Source: an uncultured Acidimicrobiales bacterium
GTDB taxonomy: Bacteria; Actinomycetota; Acidimicrobiia; Acidimicrobiales; Bin134
DNA: 64,000 bases
Direction of reading: 5' to 3'
Assembly (NCBI GenBank): GCA_951813325.1
Contig: OX638350.1
Location: 496,001 to 560,000, forward strand
Below the pieces are notes generated by a model that made no database searches, was not told the DNA's origin, and saw only the letters and a list, made by a program, of their open reading frames with translations. A program made the position numbers and the translations under genes. Positions 9,565 through 18,251 of the stretch are shown in pieces (position 1 is the first letter of the stretch; each line of letters starts with the position of its first letter).

Positions 9565-10359
9565 TCAGCGTCGTGGGACAGGTGTGGCCCAGTTTCGGGT
9601 TTGGAGTGTGTCGACGTCGAGGATGATGGCTGCGCCTACGGTGTCGTCGCAGTTGAGGCCTTCGATGGTGATGCCGTGTTGTTGCGTGGTGTAGCGGCGG
9701 TGCCAGTGTCCGTGGACGACGAGTTCGGGTTTGATGGCTTTGGCGACTTCGGCGAGTCGCTTTTGGACTTGGCGGGACAGGCGGTCAAGGTCCTCGTCGA
9801 TTTCGAGCGTGCTGGGCAGGTGGTAGCCCAGAGCGTGGTAGTCGTGGGTCAATAGCACGTCGGTTGGGCCCGCGTTGATGGCCCGCTGGAAGTCGTTGTC
9901 TGATGGGAGCTCTTCTTCAAACCAGGTCTTTCCGGGGGTGCGAAACGGCTTGTCTACGCTGAACGCGCCGCCAAGGGCTCTGAATTTGGTTTGGCCCCAT
10001 TGCCAGGCGCAGCCGCGTGGCAGGTACCAAAGGTTGGGGTGCAACTGCACGGGGCGGCCGTTGTCGCTTTCGGGGTCGGCGTTGCAGGCGCTCTTGCGCA
10101 GGTTCAGGTGGTGTTCGTGGTTCCCGTCCAAGAACAGCACATGAACCCCGGCCTTGGAGGCGTCTCTTGAGATTTTACGGGCGAAGGCGAGCTGGGGCCA
10201 CCATCCGAAATCGCCCAGCTGGACGACCGTTTTGATTCCCTCGTCGGCGAGGGCTTTGATGACTCGCTGCGTCCACCAGGTGTTGGCATGCGTGTCGCCC
10301 AAAAGGGCGACACGCCCATCCCAAGGGCCGGGAAAATCCTCGGGAATCTCGTAGGCCAC
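9565..10359 (-). CDS. Calcineurin-like metallophosphoesterase
   Basis: 264 aa from the GTG at 10359, which has GAGGAGG directly upstream; the open frame continues to 10533 but that stretch lacks protein-like character. The metallophosphoesterase motifs are all present: GDTH at 21-24, QLGDFGWW at about 48-55, LDGNHEHH, LLTHDYH and VVHGHWHRR. Such enzymes hydrolyse phosphodiesters or phosphomonoesters using two metal ions; the substrate is unknown. Its place at the edge of the island leaves open both a housekeeping and a nucleotide-signal or RNA-cleaving defence role. Confidence 0.8.
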   Translation of the reverse strand: MAYEIPEDFPGPWDGRVALLGDTHANTWWTQRVIKALADEGIKTVVQLGDFGWWPQLAFARKISRDASKAGVHVLFLDGNHEHHLNLRKSACNADPESDNGRPVQLHPNLWYLPRGCAWQWGQTKFRALGGAFSVDKPFRTPGKTWFEEELPSDNDFQRAINAGPTDVLLTHDYHALGYHLPSTLEIDEDLDRLSRQVQKRLAEVAKAIKPELVVHGHWHRRYTTQQHGITIEGLNCDDTVGAAIILDVDTLQTRNWATPVPRR

Positions 10360-10572
10360 CGTTCCTCCTCGCCGTGATCTCCCATTACAGCCGGTGCACC
10401 GGTGGTGGCTGCACTGATTTACGCTGGCGCAGTCGCCGAAGCGGGCAGGCTGGGAATGACTGGGGCGACAGGAATGCAGCCAGAGTCGAGCAATCGCTGG
10501 TGATGGGCTCGTTGCGGCGGGTTGGTGTTCCAAGTCGGCGGCTGGAGCGATTGGGCCTCGGTTCGGCTACAC

Positions 10573-10604
10573 TTCATACTGTTACGCGTTCATTTCATGC
10601 TGTT
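10573..10604 (+). promoter_or_regulatory. Paired direct repeats, possible operator of the AbiE module
   Basis: TTCATACTGTT (10573-10583) and TTCATGCTGTT (10594-10604) are direct repeats with starts 21 bases apart, two helical turns. They lie just before the ribosome binding site of the AbiEi-like gene. Since AbiEi antitoxins bind and repress their own promoter, this is a reasonable operator candidate. The activity is inferred. Confidence 0.4.
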
Positions 10605-10621
10605 GGGAGGAGGTGAGGGCT

Positions 10622-11374
10622 GTGCCAGCTGATATTTCCACCGCTGAGGCGGTGCGCCGCTGGGTTGATGAAGCTCCTGCTAGCTCGATTCTAGATGCTC
10701 GAGACGTCCCTAGCGGGCCGTGTAATGCTGCGCGGGTCGAGTTGTCCCGGTTGGCTTCTGATCCGGAATCGCCGGTCTCTTTCGTTCGCAGGCATGTCTA
10801 TTGGAAGGGCGAGTACGCGAAGAACAGTTGGGACGACGCGCTGGGCGAGCCGGTCGATTTCGTCGCTGCTGCCTTCCATGTCGCGGGCCCCGGGGCCGGT
10901 CTTGCTGGCTTTTCGGCGGCGCGCGTGTTCGGGTGGACGCACCAAATGCTCGTCTCTCCGGAAGTCGCAGTGGTGGGCCGCCCTCCGCGGGGCTTTGAGG
11001 ACCATGTGCTGTTCCACTCCCGAAAGAACGCCGCCCGGCGCTTGTTGCCGGCGCACGAGGTAGCGTTGCTCGAGGCGACGATGGGGTTTGTCCACACCGG
11101 CGGGTTCGACATCGAGTACAAGCCCGGCCACGACCGCTACTGCGCGTGGGAGGAGCAGGCCCACGATGAGTCGGAGTGCTATTGGGGATGGGAGGACGCG
11201 CTGGGCGTGTTCGCCGGCTCCCTCCACGACAGCCTGCACAGGTGGGGGTGCTTCGACCCTGCGCGGCTGGTCGGCGCTGCTGGCAGCGAGTGGATGGGGG
11301 GCAGCGAGATGCGCGACAAGATCGGGGACCTGGCCGATGTCATCTCAGACAGCCAGCGAGCGACATATCAGTGA
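10622..11374 (+). CDS. AbiEi-like antitoxin / transcriptional regulator (module 1)
   Basis: 250 aa from the GTG at 10622, which sits about ten bases after GGGAGGAGG; a GTG at 10613 is also in frame. The N-terminus (AEAVRRWVDEAPASSILDAR) and the segment RKNAARRLLPAHEVALLEA match the layout of the second copy at 32650-33360. It directly precedes and overlaps an AbiEii-type nucleotidyltransferase toxin gene, which identifies it as the type IV antitoxin partner. Expected role: neutralise the toxin and autoregulate the operon. Identification rests on synteny and on similarity between the copies in this window. Confidence 0.65.
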   Translation: MPADISTAEAVRRWVDEAPASSILDARDVPSGPCNAARVELSRLASDPESPVSFVRRHVYWKGEYAKNSWDDALGEPVDFVAAAFHVAGPGAGLAGFSAARVFGWTHQMLVSPEVAVVGRPPRGFEDHVLFHSRKNAARRLLPAHEVALLEATMGFVHTGGFDIEYKPGHDRYCAWEEQAHDESECYWGWEDALGVFAGSLHDSLHRWGCFDPARLVGAAGSEWMGGSEMRDKIGDLADVISDSQRATYQ

Positions 11375-12552
11375 GTATCTGCGGTTTCCCCCTCGGAAAC
11401 GGCAGAACTTGCCGCCGACGCGTCCGCAGCGGAAGGTGCTTCCAGCATTTGGGGAAGACACACAAGCCAGACAACAGCAGCGGTAGGGCAAAGCAGTCGG
11501 GCAGCAAGCGGAAACCCCAGGCAATCAGGCCACAGCGCCCAAACCCCCCGGTAGTCCGCGGAAGCGTCCTTGACGACATCATCTCGCTGGTATGGCTGGC
11601 CGAGGCAGTCCGGCGGCATACCGCGGGCAACGGTGTCGGGATCAGCGTCTTCCAGTCCATGCAGAACTACCACGCAATAGCAGCGCTCAAAAGGCTCAGC
11701 GCCGACGGGGCGCTTCCCCACGGTGTGTACGCGGTGTTCTCCGGCGGCACCTGCCTCGCCCTGGGGCATCGGCTGACCGAGCGGTACTCAGAGGACATCG
11801 ACATAGTGCTGGCCGGCGCAGGCAGCCTGGGTGAAGATCAGCGGTTGGAGGTCCTGGACGCGGTGAAGCGAGCTCTGCTCGCAGCCGAAGTCGAAGACCA
11901 CTTCGAGCGCAGGAGCGCTCACTTCATCCGACAGGACATCATCTACCCGAAGTCCATAGAGGACCCCTCCCGCTTCGAGGGCGAGCTTCGGGTGAGAGTC
12001 GACGCCGGTTTCGCCGACCACCTCCCGGACCAGGACATCACAACCGTCCATGTCGAGCCCTACCTGTCTCTGCGCGGGGATCGGCAGTTCGCCTCTCACT
12101 TCGCGGATCTAGAGCCTCAAGCAGTCCTGGCCGTCAAACCGCGCGTCACCCTCGTCGACAAGCTGATCGCCCTGCACCAGCGAGCCGAGGCAGGACAGCG
12201 GAAATCGCTAATGAAACGCGGTCGCGATGTCTTCGATATCGGTTGCCTGCTACGCCATGGGCCAACGCTGGAATCGCTGAGCGAGCCCGGGTTCACCCCC
12301 ACGGATCTCGACCAGCGGCAGATGTTGCGAGACCTCGCAAGCCCGCCCGGCGGCCCCGGCCGCGAACGTCTGCACATTCGCCGTCCCTGCGGCGGCTTCG
12401 CCGATTCCCCGGTCTGGAATATGGGCCACCCTATGAACAAGGCTCTTCGCAAGGGCTACGAAGGAATAGCAAGGCTTGTCTACGACAAGTCGAAGAGACC
12501 CCGCTTTGAAGAAGTCGTATCCCGGGTCCACGAAGTCCGTCACCTGCTGTGA
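11371..12552 (+). CDS. AbiEii/AbiGii-type nucleotidyltransferase toxin with N-terminal Cys/His motif (module 1)
   Basis: 393 aa from a GTG at 11371 that overlaps the antitoxin stop (GTGA). The catalytic block is VFSGGTCLALGHRL followed by ERYSEDIDIV near residues 120-145, typical of the MNT/DUF1814 toxin family that transfers nucleotides (for tRNA in characterised members). The first 26 residues carry C4-x9-C14-x8-C23-x2-H26, a zinc-knuckle-like pattern, followed by a basic linker (about residues 27-60). The second toxin at 33357 has the same extension, so it is a real domain of this subfamily. Confidence 0.8.
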   Translation: MSICGFPLGNGRTCRRRVRSGRCFQHLGKTHKPDNSSGRAKQSGSKRKPQAIRPQRPNPPVVRGSVLDDIISLVWLAEAVRRHTAGNGVGISVFQSMQNYHAIAALKRLSADGALPHGVYAVFSGGTCLALGHRLTERYSEDIDIVLAGAGSLGEDQRLEVLDAVKRALLAAEVEDHFERRSAHFIRQDIIYPKSIEDPSRFEGELRVRVDAGFADHLPDQDITTVHVEPYLSLRGDRQFASHFADLEPQAVLAVKPRVTLVDKLIALHQRAEAGQRKSLMKRGRDVFDIGCLLRHGPTLESLSEPGFTPTDLDQRQMLRDLASPPGGPGRERLHIRRPCGGFADSPVWNMGHPMNKALRKGYEGIARLVYDKSKRPRFEEVVSRVHEVRHLL

Positions 12553-12671
12553 CGCGCAGATCCCAAAAGCGTCTCACTGCAAAGGCCATCGGCTGCGCTC
12601 ACCGTCGACTAGCGCAAACAGCGCCCTGCTACCACCCTGTCTCCAGCCCTGCTCGCCCATTTGCCAACGGG

Positions 12672-13434
12672 CTAGGGCTTAAACGGCTGCCGGCACTCAG
12701 GAGAGATTCCTGCGGTGGCTGCGAGTTCTCGGCAGCGTTGGCGGAACAGCGGGCCTCGGCCTAGTTCGGCGTCGGGGGCTTCGACAAACGGCTCGGATCG
12801 GATGGGGCCGAACCAGACTCGGGACTGGTGGTGGCCGTGGCTGTCGAGCGCTTTGGGCCATGTGATCTCGGACCAGGTTTCGAAGTCCCTGATCGCTTCG
12901 AGCAGAGACGCCTCCCACAGGGTCAGCTCAACTCGGCGCTTGTTGGACCGGCCCACGTAGGCCACGCCGGGCACCGGTATGCGGGGCGGGCATCCCACGT
13001 CTGCGATCCACAAGCGGGGCGGCACTGGGTGCTCCAGTTGATCCGGTTGGCGACATACGGCCCGGCCATGCCAGCGCCAGGCCCCGCGATCCTCCACCCC
13101 AGGTGCGGGTAGACGATGACGGGCACCGTCGCCGGGTACGGGGCGTTTTGGAAGCGCTGGCAGTATCAACCGCGCGCCGGACGGCACATAAGCGGATCGC
13201 CGCCCTCGCACAGCCGGCCCAGACAAGCGACAACCGCAGTCCGGGAGATGTTGGGAAAACCGCCTGAATCTCGTCCAGATCGAAAAAGATGTGCGGCTCC
13301 AGGGTTTCGGCCCGATAGCGCATCTGCTGCAGGCCCATCGCACACCTCCCCGGCCTACAGCTGCCCATCGCTGCACAAACTCGACGCGGAGAACCGGCAA
13401 TTGAGATGGGCCATCGGCTCGATGTTTTGGTCAA
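12672..13434 (-). pseudogene. Decayed AbiEi-like antitoxin (third copy)
   Basis: Parts of an AbiEi-like protein can be read in three frames of the minus strand: LEPHIFFDLDEIQAVFP near 13300, then GPGAGMAGPYVANRINWSTQ near 13060, then KRRVELTLWEASLLEAI near 12900. They align in order with the intact copies (GSGYADYCALNIVGWSTQ and RRRDLNWNEATLLEAARAF in the 32650 gene). At least two frameshifts and an in-frame TGA (around 13170) separate them. No cognate AbiEii gene adjoins it. It is a relic of an earlier module or duplication. Confidence 0.65.
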
Positions 13435-13460
13435 CGGCCATCGCGATCGCGCCGGCGCGC

Positions 13461-13466
13461 TAAGTT
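13461..13466 (+). promoter_or_regulatory. Leaderless-type -10 box of the restriction-modification gene
   Basis: TAAGTT lies six bases before the ATG at 13473, the spacing expected when transcription starts at the A of the start codon. The same arrangement recurs at many genes of this window. No clear -35 element is visible. Confidence 0.5.
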
Positions 13467-13472
13467 GGCTCG

Positions 13473-15428
13473 ATGGTTGATCAAGTTGCGGCAGTTCTCG
13501 TCCCCCAGGGAAAGATAATCGACTTCATCGACGAGACGATCCGTGACGAGGGGCCCGAGGAGTATGTGCGGCAGGAGATCGAAAAATCGCTGATCCACGA
13601 GTATCGCTATTCCCGCGGTGAAATATCGGTGGAGTACGGAGTGAAGATCGGTACGGCGCGGAAACGCGCCGATCTCGTCATCTTCCCTGAGGGAGCCCCG
13701 CTCAATCAAGAACATGCGTGGGCGATCATCGAGTGCAAGTCCCCCAACATCCCTCCCAAACACAGGAACGAGGGCGTCGATCAACTGAAGAGCTACATGG
13801 CCGCCTGCCTGAATGCTGAATTCGGCATGTGGACAAATGGGCTCGAGCGGTACTGCTACCGAAAGATCAGCAAGAGCGGAAAGAGCGATTTCGTTGAAAT
13901 CCCCGACATTCCGGAAAAAGGGAAAACGCTGGACGAAGCAGAACGTCCGAAACGTGGAGAGCTGCGACCTGCGAGCAGCGACACGTTGCTCTTTACCTTC
14001 CGACGGTGCCACAACTACATTGCAGGCAACCAGGGTCTCCAGAAACCAGATGCGTTCTGGGAATTGCTTAAGTTGATCTTCTGCAAAATAGAGGATGAGC
14101 GATCTAAGGAAATCAATTTCTACGCCACCTCACAGGAGAGGCAGAGACTAAATGGCTACATGAAGGTCAAAGCCAGAATGGACAAGCTTTTTGCCAGCGT
14201 ATGCAAGAAGTACAACATGATTTTCCGGGCGAACGAGGACATCGAGTTGGAGCCACGTGTTCTGGCTTATCTCGTGTCCCAGCTACAGCCATGGTCGCTA
14301 CTGGCAAGCAACACCGATGTCAAGGGAAAGACCTATGAAGAGATTGTGGGCTCAAACCTGAGAGGAGATAGAGGGGAGTTCTTCACACCGCGGAACATCT
14401 GCAACATGGCTGTCGCCATGTTGGACCCGAAGGCTGGGGACCTTATAGTCGATCCTGCCTGCGGGACAGGGGGGTTCTTGACAATAGGCATGAATCATGT
14501 ACTAGAGAAACTGCGCGCGGAGGAAAAGAAAACCTGGCTTGACCCTGATAATCCTACTGATTATTAATTTCAAGAACTCTATCGAAAAATTCAAGAATTC
14601 GTCGAAGAGAAAATCATAGGTATAGACATCAACCCGAACCTAGTCAAAGCTTCCAAGATGAATATGGTGATGAACAACGACGGTTCAGGAGGTCTGTATC
14701 AGGCCAATTCCCTCGAACAACCGGCTACTTGGGGAGATGACCTTCGCGAACGCCACTTGCTGGGTACTGTTGACTTGCTATTCACCAATCCCCCGTTTGG
14801 TTCGAAAATACCCATAGATGACCCAGCTATTTTGGAACAATACGACCTCGCTCATGTGTGGGACTACGATGAAGAAGAGGACAAGTACGACATCCGTGTA
14901 CCGCGACAACTACAAAAGTCGCAACCTCCCGAGATATTGTTTGTGGAGCGGTGCGTCCAATTCCTGAAACCAGGAACAGGTCGGATGGCAATAGTCCTCC
15001 CAGATGGGATATTGGGAGCACCCGGTCTGGAGTACGTCCGAGAATGGATTTTCACACAGACACGAGTGTTGGCAAGCATCGATTTGCACCCTGACACTTT
15101 TCAACCTGGCAACTCAACTCAGACGAGCCTTCTCATATTGCAACGCAAGAAGTTCAACGAGATCGAACTTGAAAGCGCAGCGGGCAAGAAGGGAGATTAT
15201 GACGTATTCATGGCCATTGCCAACCATATCGGACACGACAAGCGCGGCAACAAGACATTCGTCCGAGATGAGGACGGAAATGAAATAGTGGTTGCAAGGG
15301 AAGAGCGAATTGAAGAAGTCCGTATAGGGACACCGCATTTCCGATTCGTTGAAATAAAGGAAAAGGTGGAAGATGACAACACTGAGCACATCGCTGAGCT
15401 GTTCCGCGGGTGGCTAGAACAGCAATGA
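13473..15428 (+). pseudogene. hsdM: Nuclease-methyltransferase fusion (HsdM/BcgI-A-like) with premature TAA
   Basis: One reading frame of 651 codons interrupted by a single TAA at 14565-14567 (codon 365). The N-terminus is an HSDR_N-like nuclease with the PD-(D/E)XK pattern RADLVIF then WAIIECKS (residues 69-88). An N6-adenine methyltransferase follows, with motif I DPACGTGGF at about 326 and motif IV NPPF at about 438. Nuclease plus methylase in one chain with a separate specificity subunit resembles BcgI. The stop falls between methylase motifs I and IV, so neither half should methylate. The frame is otherwise intact, so the lesion is recent or a sequencing error. No separate hsdR is seen. 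Confidence 0.75.
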
Positions 15429-16843
15429 CTGCCGAAGTAGCTCCCTATCGTTACAGTTCAGAGGTTCTATCGCCCCACTTCAGGTCGCTCCCAGTCTCTG
15501 AGATTGCCAGCAAAGGTCGTCGCCTTGATGCGGAGGTGTACCTGTCTGATGGCTACACGATACGCCAGGCGATACGGCGTTGTAGTATGCCGATATCTCC
15601 ACTCGGGGAAATAGCATATATTTGGCAACCGTACCGGCTAAAGGGAATCAAGGTTGACCGTGAGCACGGTATGCCATTTCTCGCTGCGACCCAAGCATTT
15701 GATATTTGGCCGAAGCCTCGGAAGTGGCTTGCCCAGAGCAAGACCCCTGATTTCAATAGTCGGCATGTCTTGCCCGGCTGGATCCTCGTTACCTGCTCAG
15801 GCACTGTTGGCAACGCAATCGTCACGTACTCTGCCCATGTCGGGTTGGTTATTTCCCATGACCTGCTCCGTGTGCAAATTGAGGATGACCTGCTACGTAA
15901 CTATGTCTATGCGTTCCTACGCACCCGGTTCGCTCGGGCAATGATGCGCGGTAGCCACTACGGCAATGTTATCAAGCATCTCGAAGTTGGCCACCTAGAG
16001 GATATCCCTGTACCCGTTATAGACGGGCTAGTAGGCGAAACAAGCGAACTGATCTCAAGTGCCCATCAAGCTCGCGAGAAGGCCTATCAACTGGATATGA
16101 AGGTACGCCAACAGTTTGCCAACGCCATGGTCGAACAGTCAGCTGTGCTGAATGAGAGTGGCTTTTCGGTTAGTGCGAGTCAATTGTTTGACAAACGACG
16201 GAGATTGGAGGCTAATGCGTATAGCCCCGAATCGCAGCTTGTGACCAGCGTCTATGAGCAGAACTCGGTCAGGATGGAAATTCTTTCTGATTCGTGTCGG
16301 GCATTTGTGCCTAGTCGATTCAAGAGAATTTATGGGGCAAAGGGAATGCCATATTTGGACAGCGAGCCGATTTTCAAGATAAGTCCCGAGCAAACCAAGT
16401 TCCTGACTCCCGCTACTGGCATTGATTTCGATGCCTACACGGTTCAACGTGGTTGGCTGCTGATGGCCTGCTCGGGCCAAGTCTACGGAATAAACGGCCA
16501 AGCGATCCTGGCAAACGAGATGCACGAGGGGAAGGTCGTTACCCAGCACATTATGCGAATTGTCCCAAGCGACAGAATTCGGCCCGGGTATCTCCAGACA
16601 GTGCTTTCTCACCCCACCCTCGGCAAGCCCCTCGTCGTTAGCCGTGCCTATGGCACATCCGTTCCAGAATTGGCTCCAGAAGATGTTGAACAGATCCCCA
16701 TTCCCCGACTGGACAAAGGTTTAGAGGACCAAATCGCGGACTCAGCAGAACGAGCAAGCGAGCTACGTGTGGATTCCGATCGAATCGAGACTCTGGCTGT
16801 CATGGCACTCGAAGCAGAGCTAGAGAAGGAATTAGGCGTCTGA
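15425..16843 (+). CDS. hsdS: Type I/BcgI-like restriction specificity subunit (HsdS)
   Basis: 472 aa from the ATG at 15425, which overlaps the methylase stop as ATGA; a GTG at 15410 is less likely. Two similar halves are visible, each with an HsdS-type target-recognition segment: FDIWPKPRKWLAQSKTP...LPGWILVTCSGTVGN in the first and IFKISPEQTKFLTP...RGWLLMACSGQVYG in the second, each followed by a helical spacer. It would determine the bipartite recognition sequence of the preceding nuclease-methylase. With that partner interrupted by a stop, the system is probably inactive unless the stop is an artefact. Confidence 0.85.
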   Translation: MTAEVAPYRYSSEVLSPHFRSLPVSEIASKGRRLDAEVYLSDGYTIRQAIRRCSMPISPLGEIAYIWQPYRLKGIKVDREHGMPFLAATQAFDIWPKPRKWLAQSKTPDFNSRHVLPGWILVTCSGTVGNAIVTYSAHVGLVISHDLLRVQIEDDLLRNYVYAFLRTRFARAMMRGSHYGNVIKHLEVGHLEDIPVPVIDGLVGETSELISSAHQAREKAYQLDMKVRQQFANAMVEQSAVLNESGFSVSASQLFDKRRRLEANAYSPESQLVTSVYEQNSVRMEILSDSCRAFVPSRFKRIYGAKGMPYLDSEPIFKISPEQTKFLTPATGIDFDAYTVQRGWLLMACSGQVYGINGQAILANEMHEGKVVTQHIMRIVPSDRIRPGYLQTVLSHPTLGKPLVVSRAYGTSVPELAPEDVEQIPIPRLDKGLEDQIADSAERASELRVDSDRIETLAVMALEAELEKELGV

Positions 16844-17014
16844 ATTCAGTGGACTGTGTTTCTCCTCCAGCCCAAGCGCAGGGTCTTCTTGCCTACAGCT
16901 ATTGACTGAATGCATCGACAATTGAATTCACTCGGTAGATGGGGGATGCAAGGGGACTGCGGCTGTCGCTGAGGGTGGGCCAAGTAGGCTCACTTTGCCT
17001 GCGCAGCTGGCTCG
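16844..17014. other. Intergenic gap after hsdS
   Basis: 170 bases between convergent genes. No clear terminator or gene is visible. Confidence 0.35.
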
Positions 17015-17281
17015 CTACCCCTTTTCGTTTGCTGTGAGGTGTTCGCTCCCCCAAAGGGAGGTTCCGAGGATTCTCTCGAGGCGGGCGATGGTGTCGATGT
17101 CGGGCCAGACTGCGCCGTTGAGGACGTTTGCGACTGTGTTGGGGGACAGGTTGGCTGCGGCGGCGGCCTGGCGGGCTGAGTCCGGCTTCAGGCCATCGGT
17201 GCGGTTGCGGTCAAGGGTCGTGCGGAGTCGAGAGGCGATGCCGTGGGCGAGCGCCGCGGACGGCGGAGCTTCTGTCTGCAT
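17015..17281 (-). CDS. XRE-type helix-turn-helix protein
   Basis: 88 aa from the ATG at 17281 (an in-frame start at 17350 would add 23 residues). The core ARQAAAAANLSPNTVANVLN is a lambda-repressor-like HTH, followed by WPDIDTIARLERILG, the usual end of an HTH_3 domain. It is probably a small DNA-binding regulator. It lies on the strand opposite the recombinase-like gene and about 970 bases from it, so it could control the mobile module, but no operator is identified. Confidence 0.65.
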   Translation of the reverse strand: MQTEAPPSAALAHGIASRLRTTLDRNRTDGLKPDSARQAAAAANLSPNTVANVLNGAVWPDIDTIARLERILGTSLWGSEHLTANEKG

Positions 17282-17708
17282 CCCGTCCGAAAGCCATTGG
17301 GGGGACTTGCCCCAGTGCTTTGGAGGGGGTTTTGCGCGGCTGCCTCCCACAGCGCGAACACTAACGACATATCAGGAACTTAACAAAGGGTGTGACAAAC
17401 CTGCGACAGCGTGGTCGGCCGTGGCCTCCCTGTCGGCTCTCAGTGTGTTCGCCCCGCCACAAGGCCAAAAGGGGCAGGAGGGCTTGGGCCTTGAAGGGCC
17501 GCAGCGCGACAAGACAGGGAGCCGACCGGCCCCCTAGGATGTCCTACGATGAGGACAGTCGATGTTTCGGGATGCCTGTTTCTTCGGAGGGTCCTCTGGA
17601 AGTGTTTTGTCGGCTATTCGTCCACTTGGGCCGTCGCGCCATGGGGACAGGTCTGTTGATGCCAGCGGGCATGGCCAGAAGGGGTAGCTAAAGCCGGCCG
17701 CAAAAGAG

Positions 17709-17753
17709 CATCGAGGCACCCCGATTGTCTTGGAGGACTGGGGTGCCTCGATG
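17709..17753. repeat. Perfect 14-bp inverted repeat with 17-base loop
   Basis: CATCGAGGCACCCC (17709-17722) and its exact complement GGGGTGCCTCGATG (17740-17753) flank a 17-base loop. No U-tract follows, so it is not a standard terminator. Position upstream of a recombinase/transposase module suggests a recombination or binding site, or an RNA hairpin. Confidence 0.6.
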
Positions 17754-18191
17754 AAACGACCTCGAAGAGGCGTCCATGAAGATTACCACGACATGCGGCT
17801 CGACTGGCTGGGGGGCATCTGCTTGCCCCGGCCTGGGCTCGACGCTGAGCCTTCTCCGGTCGGGTCGGCGGCTCTCGGGACCGATCAGCCGGGAAGCACG
17901 GCTATATCAGCACCCCAGATCGGGAGCGGATGTCGCTGAAGGCGCGCTGGCTGTTGGGTATCGGACCCGTCCTCGGTTTGGCGGGTTCTGGCTGTTCGGT
18001 GAATCCCGAGTCCGCTCTTCGAGCTTTTGGAGTGCGCCAAATGTGGACGGATCGAAATCGTCTTCCGGTGTGCCGACGGCGGTGGTGGTTGCGCCTGCGG
18101 GAGCGCAGTCCAGGAGGCCGAGTCGGTGGGCAGGAGATTTCTTTCCGAGTTTCTGCCGAAATCGGGACACCCTTGGACAGACGGCAAAAAA

Positions 18192-18233
18192 GCAGCAACG
18201 CCCAATCTTTTTCCGAGGACAGGGCGCTGCTGC
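18192..18233. repeat. Imperfect 12-bp inverted repeat upstream of recombinase-like gene
   Basis: GCAGCAACGCCC (18192-18203) and GGGCGCTGCTGC (18222-18233) pair at 11 of 12 positions around an 18-base T-rich loop, ending 18 bases before the ATG at 18252. It may regulate expression of the downstream pair or end an upstream transcript. Confidence 0.4.
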
Positions 18234-18251
18234 AAAACACAAAAGGTTTCC

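Larger units (their letters stand above)
17351..18251. other. Long intergenic region before the recombinase-like gene
   Basis: About 900 bases with no convincing complete gene. It holds a perfect 14-bp inverted repeat (17709-17753), a near-perfect 12-bp one (18192-18233) and a short one (TGTCCT six bases from AGGACA, near 17540-17560). In the + strand around 18027-18130 an open stretch encodes a zinc-finger-like sequence (LECAKCGR, then CADGGGGCACGS) in frame with the downstream gene. It may be an N-terminal extension or a relic. Confidence 0.4.

Noticed and set aside
14565..14567. Recoding of the TAA in the nuclease-methylase gene
   Set aside because: TAA is not known to be recoded in such bacteria; mutation or sequencing error is simpler.
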